Assembly (NCBI GenBank): GCA_041393535.1
Contig: JAWKJY010000006.1
Span: forward strand, 62,001 to 126,000
DNA from: JAWKJY01 sp041393535
GTDB taxonomy: Bacteria; Actinomycetota; Thermoleophilia; Gaiellales; Gaiellaceae
DNA length: 64,000 bases
Reading direction: 5' to 3'
The position numbers and the translations under genes are program-made. The notes beneath the pieces were generated by a model. It was given only the letters and a program-made list of their open reading frames with translations, made no database searches and was not told where the DNA came from. Below, in pieces: positions 33,003-41,168 of the stretch; the first letter of the stretch is position 1, and each line of letters begins with the position of its first letter.

Positions 33003-34586
33003 CTAGCCCGTCGACTCCGTCGCGGCCGTGTCCGTGGCGCCGCTGCTGTAGTCGACCTCCTCGGCGTTGCCGATCCACGGCAGGTCACGCGGCTCGCAGG
33101 TCGGGTTGTCCCGATCCGGCGCGGGCGTGTCCGGCGTGAACGTGCCGCCGAAGCTCTGGTCGACCGCCGGGATCCGGCGGACGGTCTTGACGTCCGGGAC
33201 GCCGTCGCCCGTCGAGTCCTCGACGATCTGGACGACGTAGTTGTCCGTGATCGCCTGGCGGTTCTCGTCGAGCTTGATCTCCCCGTACGCGCCGGGGACG
33301 ACCGTCTCGCTGAGGGCCGTGAGCAGGTTGGCGTTGCCCTCGCCGACGTCGCCGCCGATCGACTCCATGGCGACCGTCAGGGCCCACGCCGCGTTGTAGT
33401 AGTTGTACGTGAACACCGACGGCCCACTGCCCGCGATGGACGGGTAGGTCTCGTCGATCGTCTTGTTGTACTCGATCGCCTCCGGCGTGTTGGCGTCACC
33501 CGCCGTCGGGCCCGACGAGACGGAGCCGATCAGGTTCTTGCCGTACGCGCCGAGGAACGTCGGGTCGGAGATGAACAGGTTGCCCGTGATCTTCGCCGGG
33601 TCGGGGTCGCCCTTCAGCGAGGCGTAGGCCTCGAAGAACGGCACCGTGCCCGAGCCGCCGACGCCGACGTAGACGCCGTCCACGTCGTCCGGGATCTGGG
33701 AGACCCAGGACGAGTAGTCGGTCTCGCCGAGCGGCGGCCACACGCGCGCGCTGATCTGGCCGCCCGCCGCGCAGAACTCGGCGATGAAGCCGGCGTTCGT
33801 CGTGTACGGGAAGCTGTAGTCGTCACCGACCACCGCCGCCGTTCGCCAGCCGAGGACGTTGTACGCGTAGTCGCCGATGCCGGCCGACCACTGGGCCCCG
33901 TCCGAGTTGAAGCGGAAGAAGTTCGGGGCCCTGACCTTCAGGGTGGTGTCCTGCGCGCCGGAGGTGCCGTTCAGGACGACGATCTCCGGATGCTCCTTCG
34001 CGTAGTTCGCGACCGCGATGCCCTCGTCACCCGAGAGGGGGCCGATCACGATCTGCGCGCCGAGCTGCTCGACGAGACGACGCATCTCCTCGATCGCCTT
34101 GTCGGCCGTGTCGTTCGAGCAGCCGTAGCCGACGATCTCGACCGGCCGGCCGCCGAGGACGATGCCGTCCATGCCGTCGGACGGGTTCTCGCCCTTGGGG
34201 ACGCCGCCCGCGTACTTCGCGAACGCCGCCTGGGCCCCGCCGATGTCCCACTCGTAGAACGCCGCGAAGGCGCCCTCGCAGTCGGACAGGATCGCGAGCT
34301 TGATCGGCTCGCCGGACGCGGCGCCGGACTCGGCGGGAGCGGGCTCCGCCGGAGCGGGCTCTGCCGGGGCAGGCTCCGCAGGCGCGGGCTCCGCGGGGGC
34401 AGGCTCGGCCGGGGCAGGCTCCGCGGGAGCGGGCTCCGCCGGGGCGGGCTCCGCCGGGGCGGGCTCCGCCGGGGCGGGCTCCGCCGAGTCGTCGCCACCG
34501 CACCCGGCCGCGATGGCGGCGAGCGCGACGACGAGGACAGCGAGCAGGAGCCAGAGCCGGCTCCTCCTCACCTTCGGATGCGTCAT
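33003..34586 (-). CDS. Liv-type substrate-binding lipoprotein with AEPAP-repeat linker
   Basis: 527 residues. Lipoprotein signal: basic MTHPKVRRSRLW, hydrophobic LLLAVLVVALAAIAAG and lipobox Cys (AAGCGG). A tether of ten AEPAP units follows. The periplasmic-binding-protein type-1 fold starts at EPIKLAILSDCEGAFAAFYE, with VEIVGYGCSNDTADKAIEEM, IVIGPLSGDEGIAVANYAKE, WRTAAVVGDDYSFPYTTNAG and FISDPTFLGAYGKNLIGSV. Cys residues in SDCEG and GYGCS are unusual for Liv proteins. The ligand cannot be deduced; Liv-type receptors in such operons often bind aromatic acids, amides or urea rather than Leu. Confidence 0.9.
   Translation of the reverse strand: MTHPKVRRSRLWLLLAVLVVALAAIAAGCGGDDSAEPAPAEPAPAEPAPAEPAPAEPAPAEPAPAEPAPAEPAPAEPAPAEPAPAESGAASGEPIKLAILSDCEGAFAAFYEWDIGGAQAAFAKYAGGVPKGENPSDGMDGIVLGGRPVEIVGYGCSNDTADKAIEEMRRLVEQLGAQIVIGPLSGDEGIAVANYAKEHPEIVVLNGTSGAQDTTLKVRAPNFFRFNSDGAQWSAGIGDYAYNVLGWRTAAVVGDDYSFPYTTNAGFIAEFCAAGGQISARVWPPLGETDYSSWVSQIPDDVDGVYVGVGGSGTVPFFEAYASLKGDPDPAKITGNLFISDPTFLGAYGKNLIGSVSSGPTAGDANTPEAIEYNKTIDETYPSIAGSGPSVFTYNYYNAAWALTVAMESIGGDVGEGNANLLTALSETVVPGAYGEIKLDENRQAITDNYVVQIVEDSTGDGVPDVKTVRRIPAVDQSFGGTFTPDTPAPDRDNPTCEPRDLPWIGNAEEVDYSSGATDTAATESTG
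34333..34482. repeat. ten tandem 15-bp units encoding (AEPAP)n
   Basis: Ten copies of a 15-bp unit with consensus GCCGGGGCGGGCTCC as read on the plus strand, differing at the first third-codon positions and in one A for G. It encodes the linker of the substrate-binding lipoprotein on the minus strand. Three consecutive identical copies at the promoter-proximal end suggest recent slippage expansion. Confidence 0.9.
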
Positions 34587-34684
34587 TGACCCTCCTTCCG
34601 TACTTCGGTTGCTGGTCTCGGTACCGGCGCTGATTCCGACGACCGGAGCCGGCGGAAGTTGGCCGTGGACGTGCCGTCGTCGCA

Positions 34685-35734
34685 TCAGGTGGCCCCTGGC
34701 CCGCCGCCACCCGCCGGCCCCGGCTCCGTCGCCGGAGCCGCGCCCCGTCCGAGCCGCCGAGCCGCGCCGCGCACGCTGTCCCAGATCCCGAGCAACCCGC
34801 CCGGGGACAGCAGCACGATCACGAGGAAGACGGCGCCGATGACGGTGTTGAAGCGCTCGTTGATCAGGTCCCAGTTCTTCGAGTAGGTCTCGAGCACCGT
34901 GTAGACGAAGGCGCCGAGCCAGGCGCCCTCGACCCGGAACAGCCCCCCGACGACGGCCACGACGAGCACGTCGATGGTGGCGCTCAGGTTCACCGAGTTC
35001 GGGTCGATCCGGTTCGCGTTCTGCCAGATGAAGAGGATCCCGGCGATCCCGGCGATGAACGCCGCGATCGTGAACGCGAGCACCCGGTGCAGCGGCACGT
35101 TGTAGCCGAGCGCGCGCATGCGCGTCGGCTCGTCGCGGATCCCCTGCAGCGTGATCCCGAACGGCGTCCGGATCAGGTAGCGCAGGAAGAGGTAGACGAG
35201 AATCGAGACGATGAACGCGACGTAGAACAGCCGCGTCGGGTCTCTGCCGGCGCTCCCGATCAGGCCAGGAGTCGCGATGTTGTTGATCCCGCCGAAGCCC
35301 GAGAGGTCGGTGCTCGCGCCCCAGAAGTAGAAGTTGAGGACGGAGAACGCGAGCGTGATCATCAGGAAGTAGATCCCGGCGCTGCGCGCGGCGACCGCGC
35401 CGAAGACGAGCCCGATCACCGTCGAGGCGAGCAGGCCGAGGATCACGCCGACCCAGGGCGAGAGCGCCGTGTCGACGCCGCCGTCGGCGGCGACGAGGTT
35501 GCCCATCACGAAGCCCGCGATCGAGTAGATCGCCGCCTGGCCGAGCGACACCATCCCGGCGAAGCCCGCGAGGAAGATCAGGCTCGAGGCCGCGATCCCG
35601 AGCCACATCGTCTTGGTCAGGATCGAGCGGACGAAGAAGTCGCTGAAGATGTACGGGCCGATCGCGCAGAGGATCACGGCGACGAGCAGGACGACGCCCA
35701 CGGCGATCCGCGACGGGGTCAGCCGGAGCCTCAC
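34685..35734 (-). CDS. livM: branched-chain-type ABC permease LivM
   Basis: 349 residues from a GTG overlapping the livH stop (GTGA). About nine hydrophobic helices, including IAASSLIFLAGFAGMVSLGQ, AAIYSIAGFVMGNLVA and YFLMITLAFSVLNFYFWGAS. The EAA-like loop is GIRDEPTRMRALGYNVPLHR, and RIDPNSVNLSATIDVLVVAV follows. It pairs with LivH to form the channel. The C-terminus has an extra basic and Gly/Pro-rich tail. Confidence 0.93.
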   Translation of the reverse strand: MRLRLTPSRIAVGVVLLVAVILCAIGPYIFSDFFVRSILTKTMWLGIAASSLIFLAGFAGMVSLGQAAIYSIAGFVMGNLVAADGGVDTALSPWVGVILGLLASTVIGLVFGAVAARSAGIYFLMITLAFSVLNFYFWGASTDLSGFGGINNIATPGLIGSAGRDPTRLFYVAFIVSILVYLFLRYLIRTPFGITLQGIRDEPTRMRALGYNVPLHRVLAFTIAAFIAGIAGILFIWQNANRIDPNSVNLSATIDVLVVAVVGGLFRVEGAWLGAFVYTVLETYSKNWDLINERFNTVIGAVFLVIVLLSPGGLLGIWDSVRGAARRLGRGAAPATEPGPAGGGGPGAT

Positions 35735-36732
35735 GCGGCCCTCCCGAACAGGCCGAACGGCCGGACGGCGAGCACGAAGACGAGCAGGCCGAAGGTCAGC
35801 AGGACGGAGTAGTTCGAGTAGCCCTGCGGCAGGTAGATGTCGGAGAAGGCGTCGACGAAGCCGTAGAGCAGCGCGCCGATCGCGGCGCCGCCCAGCGACC
35901 CCATGCCGCCGATGATCACGACGATCAGCGAGTTCAGCAGGAACTGGTTGTCGACGCCGGGGCTGAGGCCCCCGAGCGTGCCGCCGAGCACGCCGCCGAA
36001 CGCCGCGAGCGCCGACCCGATCATGAAGGTCATGGCGAAGACGAGCTGGATGTTGATGCCGAGGGCGGAGACCATCGCCCGGTCGTCGACGCCGGCGCGG
36101 ATGACCATGCCCGTGCGGGTCCGCCTCAGCCAGAGGAAGAGCATCGTCCCGATCGCCAGCGCGCAGAGGATCACGAAGATCCGCGTGAACGGGTAGATCA
36201 GCCCGAAGACGTGGAAGTTCACGCGGAAGTCGAGCTGCGGCGGCCAGTCGAGGTTCTTCGTCGTGCCGCCGAAGTGGGCGAGCATCTGGTCGGCGAGGAT
36301 GATCGAGATCGCGATCGTGATCAGCGCCTGGCGCAGGTCCTGGCCCTGGTTCCAGCGCAGGAACACCTGCTGCTGGATCAGCCCGATCGCCGCCACGCCG
36401 AGGGCGGCGACGAGGATCCCGAGGCCCCAGCTGCCCCAGCCGGACGTCGCCGTGTGGAAGGCGAAGTAGCCACCCAGGAGGAAGAACGACCCGTGGGCCA
36501 TGTTGACGATCCGCATCAGCCCGAAGATCAGCGTGAAGCCGCTCGCGACGACGAAGTAGATCGCGGCGAGCGAGATCGCGTTCAGCCCGATCGTGAGGAA
36601 GAGCTTCGGGTCCTTGTACGCCGCGTTGTCCGCGAGCGCGATGACCCACAGGACGGCGAAGATGCCGGCGGCGCCGACGAGCGCGCGCCCGGCATAGCGA
36701 CCGATCTGCGCCTGGGCCTGCTGGAGGGTCAC
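35731..36732 (-). CDS. livH: branched-chain-type ABC permease LivH
   Basis: 333 residues from the GTG at 36732; an upstream ATG would cross the operator. Helices include LNAISLAAIYFVVASGFTLI and FGLMRIVNMAHGSFFLLGGY, the family hallmark. The coupling loop is RRTRTGMVIRAGVDDRAMVS, then ALGINIQLVFAMTFMIGSAL and NSLIVVIIGGMGSLGGAAIG. First structural gene of the transport operon, 74 nt downstream of the LacI stop. Confidence 0.93.
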   Translation of the reverse strand: MTLQQAQAQIGRYAGRALVGAAGIFAVLWVIALADNAAYKDPKLFLTIGLNAISLAAIYFVVASGFTLIFGLMRIVNMAHGSFFLLGGYFAFHTATSGWGSWGLGILVAALGVAAIGLIQQQVFLRWNQGQDLRQALITIAISIILADQMLAHFGGTTKNLDWPPQLDFRVNFHVFGLIYPFTRIFVILCALAIGTMLFLWLRRTRTGMVIRAGVDDRAMVSALGINIQLVFAMTFMIGSALAAFGGVLGGTLGGLSPGVDNQFLLNSLIVVIIGGMGSLGGAAIGALLYGFVDAFSDIYLPQGYSNYSVLLTFGLLVFVLAVRPFGLFGRAA

Positions 36733-36796
36733 GCTGCGGCCCCGGAAGGCCGGCGCGCCCGCTGCTGCAACGCGGAGTCCTGCACGATGACGGGAA

Positions 36797-36810
36797 GGTA
36801 AACGATTACC
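36797..36810. promoter_or_regulatory. LacI-type operator GGTAAACGATTACC before livH
   Basis: GGTAA-ACGA-TTACC, a 5-bp inverted repeat around a central CG as in LacI-family sites. It contains the TAA stop (36806-36808, minus strand) of the lacI-type gene itself and lies 65 nt before the livH GTG. Binding here would control livH and downstream genes. Confidence 0.65.
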
Positions 36811-37864
36811 GCGCAACCCTACGAGGGTCGTCGGACGGTGTCAAGCGCGGGGCGGCGGCCGACTCGCGCACCACCACCTCCGGCGCGCTCGTGATCGTGA
36901 CGTCGACCGGGTCGGCCCCCTCGATCTGATCGATCAGCGCGTCGACCGCGACCGCGCCCAGCTCGGCGAACGGCATGCGCACGGTCGTCACGGGCGGGAC
37001 GAGCGCGTCGGCGAGCGGCATGTCGCCGCTCGCCACGAGCGACACGTCCCCCGGCACGACGATCCCGCGCCGCCAGGCCGCGTTCAGCGCGCCGGCCGCC
37101 TGGCTCGCCGTGCTCGTGTAGACCGCCGTCACGCGGCCGTCGCGCTCCAGGATCCGCGTCATCCCCTGGCTGCCGCCGGTCTCGAGGAAGTCGGCCTCGA
37201 CCACGATCGGCTCGTCCAGGCCGAGCTCCGCGACGCGGGCCCGGAAGCCCTCGGCGCGGCGCGCGGCCGGCTCGATCTCGGCCGGGCCGGCGACGTGCGC
37301 GAGCCGGCGGTGGCCGAGCGAGGCGAGGTGGTCGACGGCGACGGCGGCGGCCCGCTCCTCGTCCAGGACGACGTTGCGCCCGCTCCCTGGCACGCCGCGG
37401 TTCATGAACACGTGCGGCACGCCGCGCTCGGCCAGCATCGTCGTCAGCGGGTGCCCCGGGTAGGCGGACGCGACCAGCAGGCCGTCGATCCGGCCGGCCG
37501 CGACGAGGCGCGCGAAGGTCTCGTCCGCCTGCTTCTCGCCCACGTCCTCCGCGAGCAGGACGGTGTAGTCCCGCTCGGCGGCGCGCTGGAAGGCGCCGCG
37601 GACGATGTACGTGTAGACCGGGTTGAGGAACGACGGCAAGAGCAGGCCGAGCGCGCCCGTCCCGGCGAGGCGGAGGCTCCGCGCCCCGGCATGGGGCCGG
37701 TAGCCGAGCTCCTTCGCGACCTGGACGACACGCGCCCGGAGCTCCGCGCTGACCGACAGGGACGGGTCGCGGTTGAGGATCCGGGAGGCGATCGGCGGCG
37801 ACGTGCCCGCCGCCCGGGCGACGTCCGCGAGCCGTGTCCTGCGAGGGCGGCTGCTGTCGGCCAC
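36806..37864 (-). CDS. LacI-family transcriptional regulator
   Basis: 352 residues from a GTG. The helix-turn-helix is RLADVARAAGTSPPIASRIL with the hinge region RVVQVAKELGYRPHAGARSL. The effector domain follows: GALGLLLPSFLNPVYTYIVR, GRIDGLLVASAYPG, HVFMNRGVPGSGRNVVLDEE, DHLASLGHRRLAHVAGPAEI and VVPGDVSLVASGDMPLADAL. It should sense a sugar-like or other small ligand and repress the adjacent transport operon and the divergent ThDP gene. Its own -10 box (37871-37876) abuts operator 37883-37896, implying autoregulation. Confidence 0.92.
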   Translation of the reverse strand: MADSSRPRRTRLADVARAAGTSPPIASRILNRDPSLSVSAELRARVVQVAKELGYRPHAGARSLRLAGTGALGLLLPSFLNPVYTYIVRGAFQRAAERDYTVLLAEDVGEKQADETFARLVAAGRIDGLLVASAYPGHPLTTMLAERGVPHVFMNRGVPGSGRNVVLDEERAAAVAVDHLASLGHRRLAHVAGPAEIEPAARRAEGFRARVAELGLDEPIVVEADFLETGGSQGMTRILERDGRVTAVYTSTASQAAGALNAAWRRGIVVPGDVSLVASGDMPLADALVPPVTTVRMPFAELGAVAVDALIDQIEGADPVDVTITSAPEVVVRESAAAPRLTPSDDPRRVAR

Positions 37865-37870
37865 GAGCCG

Positions 37871-37876
37871 ACTCTA
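37871..37876 (-). promoter_or_regulatory. -10 box TAGAGT, leaderless-type promoter of the LacI regulator
   Basis: TAGAGT on the minus strand, 6 nt before the GTG at 37864. The operator at 37883-37896 lies 6 nt upstream, between this box and the expected -35 position. Confidence 0.45.
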
Positions 37877-37882
37877 CCGCTA

Positions 37883-37896
37883 GGTAATCGATTTCA
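37883..37896. promoter_or_regulatory. LacI-type operator GGTAATCGATTTCA in the divergent promoter region
   Basis: It shares GGTAA-nCGA-TT with the livH site and, read on the other strand (TGAAATCGATTACC), fits the common LacI core AAATCGATT. It lies between the regulator gene and the ThDP enzyme gene, whose probable -10 box TATAGT is at 37939-37944. Confidence 0.6.
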
Positions 37897-37999
37897 CAAG
37901 CGCGGCGCCGACGGGCCGCGATCCGCCCCACGCAGTCCTATAGTGCCCGCAGGCGCACCAGGCCGGTGCGCGCGGAGCCCAGCCCAGGAGGTTCGAGCG

Positions 38000-39775
38000 A
38001 TGCCCGAGATGCGCGGCAGCGACCTCGTCGTCGAGTACCTGATCCGCGAGAGGGTCCCGTACCTGTTCGGCTACGCCGGGCACGGCGCCGTCGGCCTGCT
38101 CGACGGCGTGCACGACCGGCAGGACGAGATCAAGGTGATCTTCCCCCGCATCGAGACCGGCGCGGCGTTCATGGCCGACGCCTACTTCCGCGCGTCCGGC
38201 GAGGTGATCCCGGTCTACACGTCGACCGGCCCCGGCCCGATGCTGCTGACCGCCGCGGTCGCGAACGCCTTCTACGACTCGTCGTCGATGATCGCGATCA
38301 CCGGGCAGGTCGCGACGACGCAGAACGACTCGGGCGCGCTGCAGGAGGAGTACCGCCACTTCCAGGCGGACTTCCCGAGCATGATGAAGGTGATCACGAA
38401 GCGGAGCTTCCAGGCCCACTCCGTGAGCGACATCGCGAAGTTCATCCCGAAGGCGTTCAAGATCGCGCGCACCGGGCGCCCCGGCCCCGTCCACCTGGAC
38501 GTGCCGTACGACCTGTGGGTGCGCAAGGGCGACGTCGAGGTGCCGGAGCCCGAGGAGCGCTCGCAGATGCTCAACTGGCGCACCCCGGGCGACCCGGACG
38601 CCGTCGAGCGCGCGCTCGACCTGCTCTGCAAGGCGAAGCGCCCGCTGATCCTCGCGGGCGGCGGGATCATCCTCTCGCAGGCGTCCGAGCAGCTCCAGGC
38701 GCTCGCCGAGAAGCTCGGCATCCCCGTCTACACGTCGTTCAACGGCAAGGGCGCGCTCTCGGCGAAGCACCCGCTCCACCTCGGGATCGTCGGCTGCTGG
38801 GGCGAGTACCCCGCCCAGGAGGCGGCGCGCAACGCGGACGTGATCCTCGCCTTCGGGGCGCGCTTCTCCGACATCCACAGCTCGTCCTGGCTGCCCGGCT
38901 ACTCGTACAACATCCCGCCGACGCGGCTGATCCACGTCGACCTCGACCCGCAGGAGATCGGCCGCAACTACCCGACCGAGCTCGGCATCGTCGGCGACGC
39001 CCGCGAGGTGCTCAAGCAGCTGCTCGAGCTGGCCGACCGCAAGGGCGCCCGGTCGTCGGCCCAGGGCTGGGTCGAGACCGTCGAGGGCTACAAGGCCGAG
39101 TGGCGGAACTTCATCGAGCCCGAGCTCGCCTCCGACGCCCACCCGATCGACCCGCGCCGCGCAATCGGCGACCTGCGCCGGGCCATGCCCGACGACACGC
39201 TGATGATCACCGACACCGGGAACCACCAGTGCTGGGTCGAGCAGTACTGGGACGCCTACGGGCCGCGCTCGATCTTCACGCCCGGCGGCTTCGCCGGCAT
39301 GGGCTTCGGCACCTACGGGGTCCTCGGCATGAAGCTCGCGCGGCCCGACCGCACGTGCGTCTGCGTCACGAGCGACGGCTCCTGGATGATGTTCCCGGGC
39401 GCGGTCGCGACGGCCGTCGAGTACGACATCCCCGTCATCTGGGTGCTGCTGAACAACTACACGATCGGCGTCATCCGCGACCTCCAGCGCTTCTACATGG
39501 ACGGCCGCGAGATCGGCACGAGCTTCATGAAGCACTCCACGGGCGAGCTGTGGAACCCCGACTTCGTGAAGATGGCCGAGGCCATGGGCGCCGGCGCGAT
39601 CACCGTCGAGGACCCCGCCGACCTCGCCTCCGCGTACGCGACCGCCCGCGACGCGAACCGGCCGTTCCTGATCGACGTCCGCGTCAACCGCGACACCGCC
39701 GTGCCGCTGATCGGCACCTGGCACTTCGACCCGATCCCGCAGGCCGAGCCCACGTTCGGGCGCGCGCACCGCTAG
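38000..39775 (+). CDS. ThDP-dependent enzyme (acetolactate-synthase-like large subunit)
   Basis: 591 residues. CAGGAGG 9 nt before the ATG decides the start. Catalytic Glu52 lies in VIFPRIETGAAFMADAYFRA. The N-terminal domain has YTSTGPGPMLLTAAVANAFY and SSMIAITGQVATTQNDSGAL. The central domain has RPLILAGGGIILSQASEQLQ and ILAFGARFSDIHSSSW. The ThDP/Mg motif is VCVTSDGSWMMFPGAVATAV followed by VIWVLLNNYTIGVIRDLQRF. It is close to glyoxylate carboligase, sulfoacetaldehyde acetyltransferase and acetolactate synthase; I cannot choose among them. No small regulatory subunit is nearby. It diverges from and is probably controlled by the LacI regulator, so a catabolic role is more likely than valine synthesis. 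Confidence 0.88.
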   Translation: MPEMRGSDLVVEYLIRERVPYLFGYAGHGAVGLLDGVHDRQDEIKVIFPRIETGAAFMADAYFRASGEVIPVYTSTGPGPMLLTAAVANAFYDSSSMIAITGQVATTQNDSGALQEEYRHFQADFPSMMKVITKRSFQAHSVSDIAKFIPKAFKIARTGRPGPVHLDVPYDLWVRKGDVEVPEPEERSQMLNWRTPGDPDAVERALDLLCKAKRPLILAGGGIILSQASEQLQALAEKLGIPVYTSFNGKGALSAKHPLHLGIVGCWGEYPAQEAARNADVILAFGARFSDIHSSSWLPGYSYNIPPTRLIHVDLDPQEIGRNYPTELGIVGDAREVLKQLLELADRKGARSSAQGWVETVEGYKAEWRNFIEPELASDAHPIDPRRAIGDLRRAMPDDTLMITDTGNHQCWVEQYWDAYGPRSIFTPGGFAGMGFGTYGVLGMKLARPDRTCVCVTSDGSWMMFPGAVATAVEYDIPVIWVLLNNYTIGVIRDLQRFYMDGREIGTSFMKHSTGELWNPDFVKMAEAMGAGAITVEDPADLASAYATARDANRPFLIDVRVNRDTAVPLIGTWHFDPIPQAEPTFGRAHR

Positions 39776-39787
39776 GTCGCTTCGCTT

Positions 39788-39931
39788 CTGGGGGGAGAAG
39801 CTCGCGCTTCTCCCCCCATGACCCCCCTCATCGCGCCAGGCCCTTCGCTCTCGGGCTCCGCCTGTCGCATGCGCTGGCGGTCTCTCCGGGGAAGCGTCGT
39901 CGTCGGAGGACAGCAAGCTGCCCTCCTCCCC
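39788..39931 (+). repeat. two-hairpin intergenic repeat, copy B
   Basis: Starts 13 nt after the ThDP enzyme stop. Hairpin 1 39788-39818: CTGGGGGGAGAAGC-tcgc-GCTTCTCCCCCCA. Conserved core CCCCCCTCATCGCGCCAGGC, then a CTCGGGCTCC box. Hairpin 2 39905-39926: GGAGG-a-CAG-caag-CTG-c-CCTCC. The best-preserved single copy. Confidence 0.85.
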
Positions 39932-40068
39932 GCTTCGGCACGACGCGTCGGGCCGCATCCGCGGGCCCGCGGAGTACACTCGTCTTCCCGGGTCCGGGGG
40001 CCGCAGCCCGGGCCCGGGGTTCCTTGCCTGCTCGCCTGGCCACGCCGCGCACGGGCCGCGGCCGTACC

Positions 40069-41157
40069 ATGCCCGGGATGCACGGGTACGCGCTCTTCCC
40101 GTTCACCGCGATCGTCGGGCAGGACCGCCTCCGGACGGCGCTGCTGCTGAACGCCGTGAACCCCGCGATCGGCGGCGTGCTGATCCAGGGGCCGAGCGGG
40201 ACGGCGAAGTCGACGGCCGTGCGCGGGCTCGCGCAGCTGATGCCCGAGATCGCCGTCGTCTCGGACTGCCCGTTCTCGTGCGACCCGGCAGCGCCCGGGG
40301 CGCAGTGCACGCAGTGCCGCGCGCGCGCCGAGGCGGGTGAGGCGCTGCCCGTCGCGCGGCGTCGGCGGCGCGTCGTCAACCTGCCGCTGAACGCGACCGA
40401 GGACCGCGTCGCCGGGACGATCGACATCGCCCGCGCGCTGCGGGAGGGCGAGAAGGCGCTCGAGCCCGGCCTGCTGGCCGAGGCCAACCGCGGCATCCTC
40501 TACGTCGACGAGATCAACCTGCTCGACGACCACCTGACGGACGTCCTGCTCGACGCGGCCGCGCTCGGGATCAACGTCGTCGAGCGCGAGGGCGTCTCGA
40601 TCGCGCACCCGGCGCGCTTCCTGCTCGTCGGGACGATGAACGAGGAGGAGGGCGACCTGCGCCCGCAGATCGCCGACCGGCTCGGCCTGACCGTGACCGT
40701 CGAGCCGGTCCGGGAGCCGGAGGCGCGCGCCGAGGTGATGCGCCGCCGCGAGGCGTTCACGCGCGACGCGGCCGCGTTCCTCGCTGCGTGGCAGGGCGCG
40801 CAGGACGAGCAGACCGCCGCGCTCGAGCGCGCGGCCGCGCTGCTCCCCGACGTCCGGGTCGCCGACGCCCACTACCCGGCGATCGCGCGCCTCGTGCTGC
40901 GGACCGGCGTCGGCAGCCACCGCGCCGACATCACCGTGCTCGAGTGCACGAAGGCGCTCGCGGCGCTCGCCGGGCGCACCGAGCCGACGCCCGACGACAT
41001 CGTCCAGGCGGCGGCGCTGGCGCTCGGCCACCGGGTCCCGGTCGATCCGTTCCAGCCGCGCAGCGACCTCGACGCGCGCGACCTCAAGCGCGTGCTCGAG
41101 GACCTGCTGAGCTCGGAGACGCGGGAAAAAAAAACTCCCGTGACGCCTCGTCCGTAG
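40069..41157 (+). CDS. chlI: magnesium/cobalt chelatase AAA+ subunit (ChlI-like), zero-frame product
   Basis: 362 residues from the ATG at 40069 (a second ATG lies 3 codons on). FPFTAIVGQDRLRTALLLNA, Walker A QGPSGTAKST at residues 40-49, LPLNATEDRVAGTIDIARAL, Walker B GILYVDEINLLDDHLTDVLL, arginine-finger region FLLVGTMNEEEGDLRPQIAD, and RVADAHYPAIARLVLRTGVG. It drives ATP-dependent metal insertion into tetrapyrroles. The zero frame ends 8 codons after a run of nine A with KKTPVTPRP and TAG. The rest of the D subunit lies in the -1 frame. Confidence 0.88.
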   Translation: MPGMHGYALFPFTAIVGQDRLRTALLLNAVNPAIGGVLIQGPSGTAKSTAVRGLAQLMPEIAVVSDCPFSCDPAAPGAQCTQCRARAEAGEALPVARRRRRVVNLPLNATEDRVAGTIDIARALREGEKALEPGLLAEANRGILYVDEINLLDDHLTDVLLDAAALGINVVEREGVSIAHPARFLLVGTMNEEEGDLRPQIADRLGLTVTVEPVREPEARAEVMRRREAFTRDAAAFLAAWQGAQDEQTAALERAAALLPDVRVADAHYPAIARLVLRTGVGSHRADITVLECTKALAALAGRTEPTPDDIVQAAALALGHRVPVDPFQPRSDLDARDLKRVLEDLLSSETREKKTPVTPRP

Positions 41158-41168
41158 CGGACACGGCG
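41115..41168 (+). promoter_or_regulatory. programmed -1 frameshift signal of the chelatase gene
   Basis: Slippery heptamer A-AAA-AAA at 41127-41133 inside an A9 run (41126-41134), with zero frame GAA AAA AAA ACT. GGAG at 41115-41118 lies 8 nt upstream and can act like the Shine-Dalgarno stimulator of dnaX. A hairpin begins 10 nt downstream: CGCC 41144-41147 with GGCG 41165-41168, then GTCCG 41150-41154 with CGGAC 41158-41162. Its 3-nt loop is the zero-frame TAG stop. All three elements expected for -1 frameshifting are present. Confidence 0.75.

Noticed and set aside
34300..34842. Plus-strand open frame with (GSAGA)n repeats
   Set aside because: Antisense of the AEPAP tether of the binding lipoprotein. 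It has no other coding signs.
41101..41160. The A9 run as a simple sequencing error
   Set aside because: Possible, but the upstream GGAG, downstream hairpin and known recoding in this gene family all fit programmed frameshifting, and surrounding sequence is clean.
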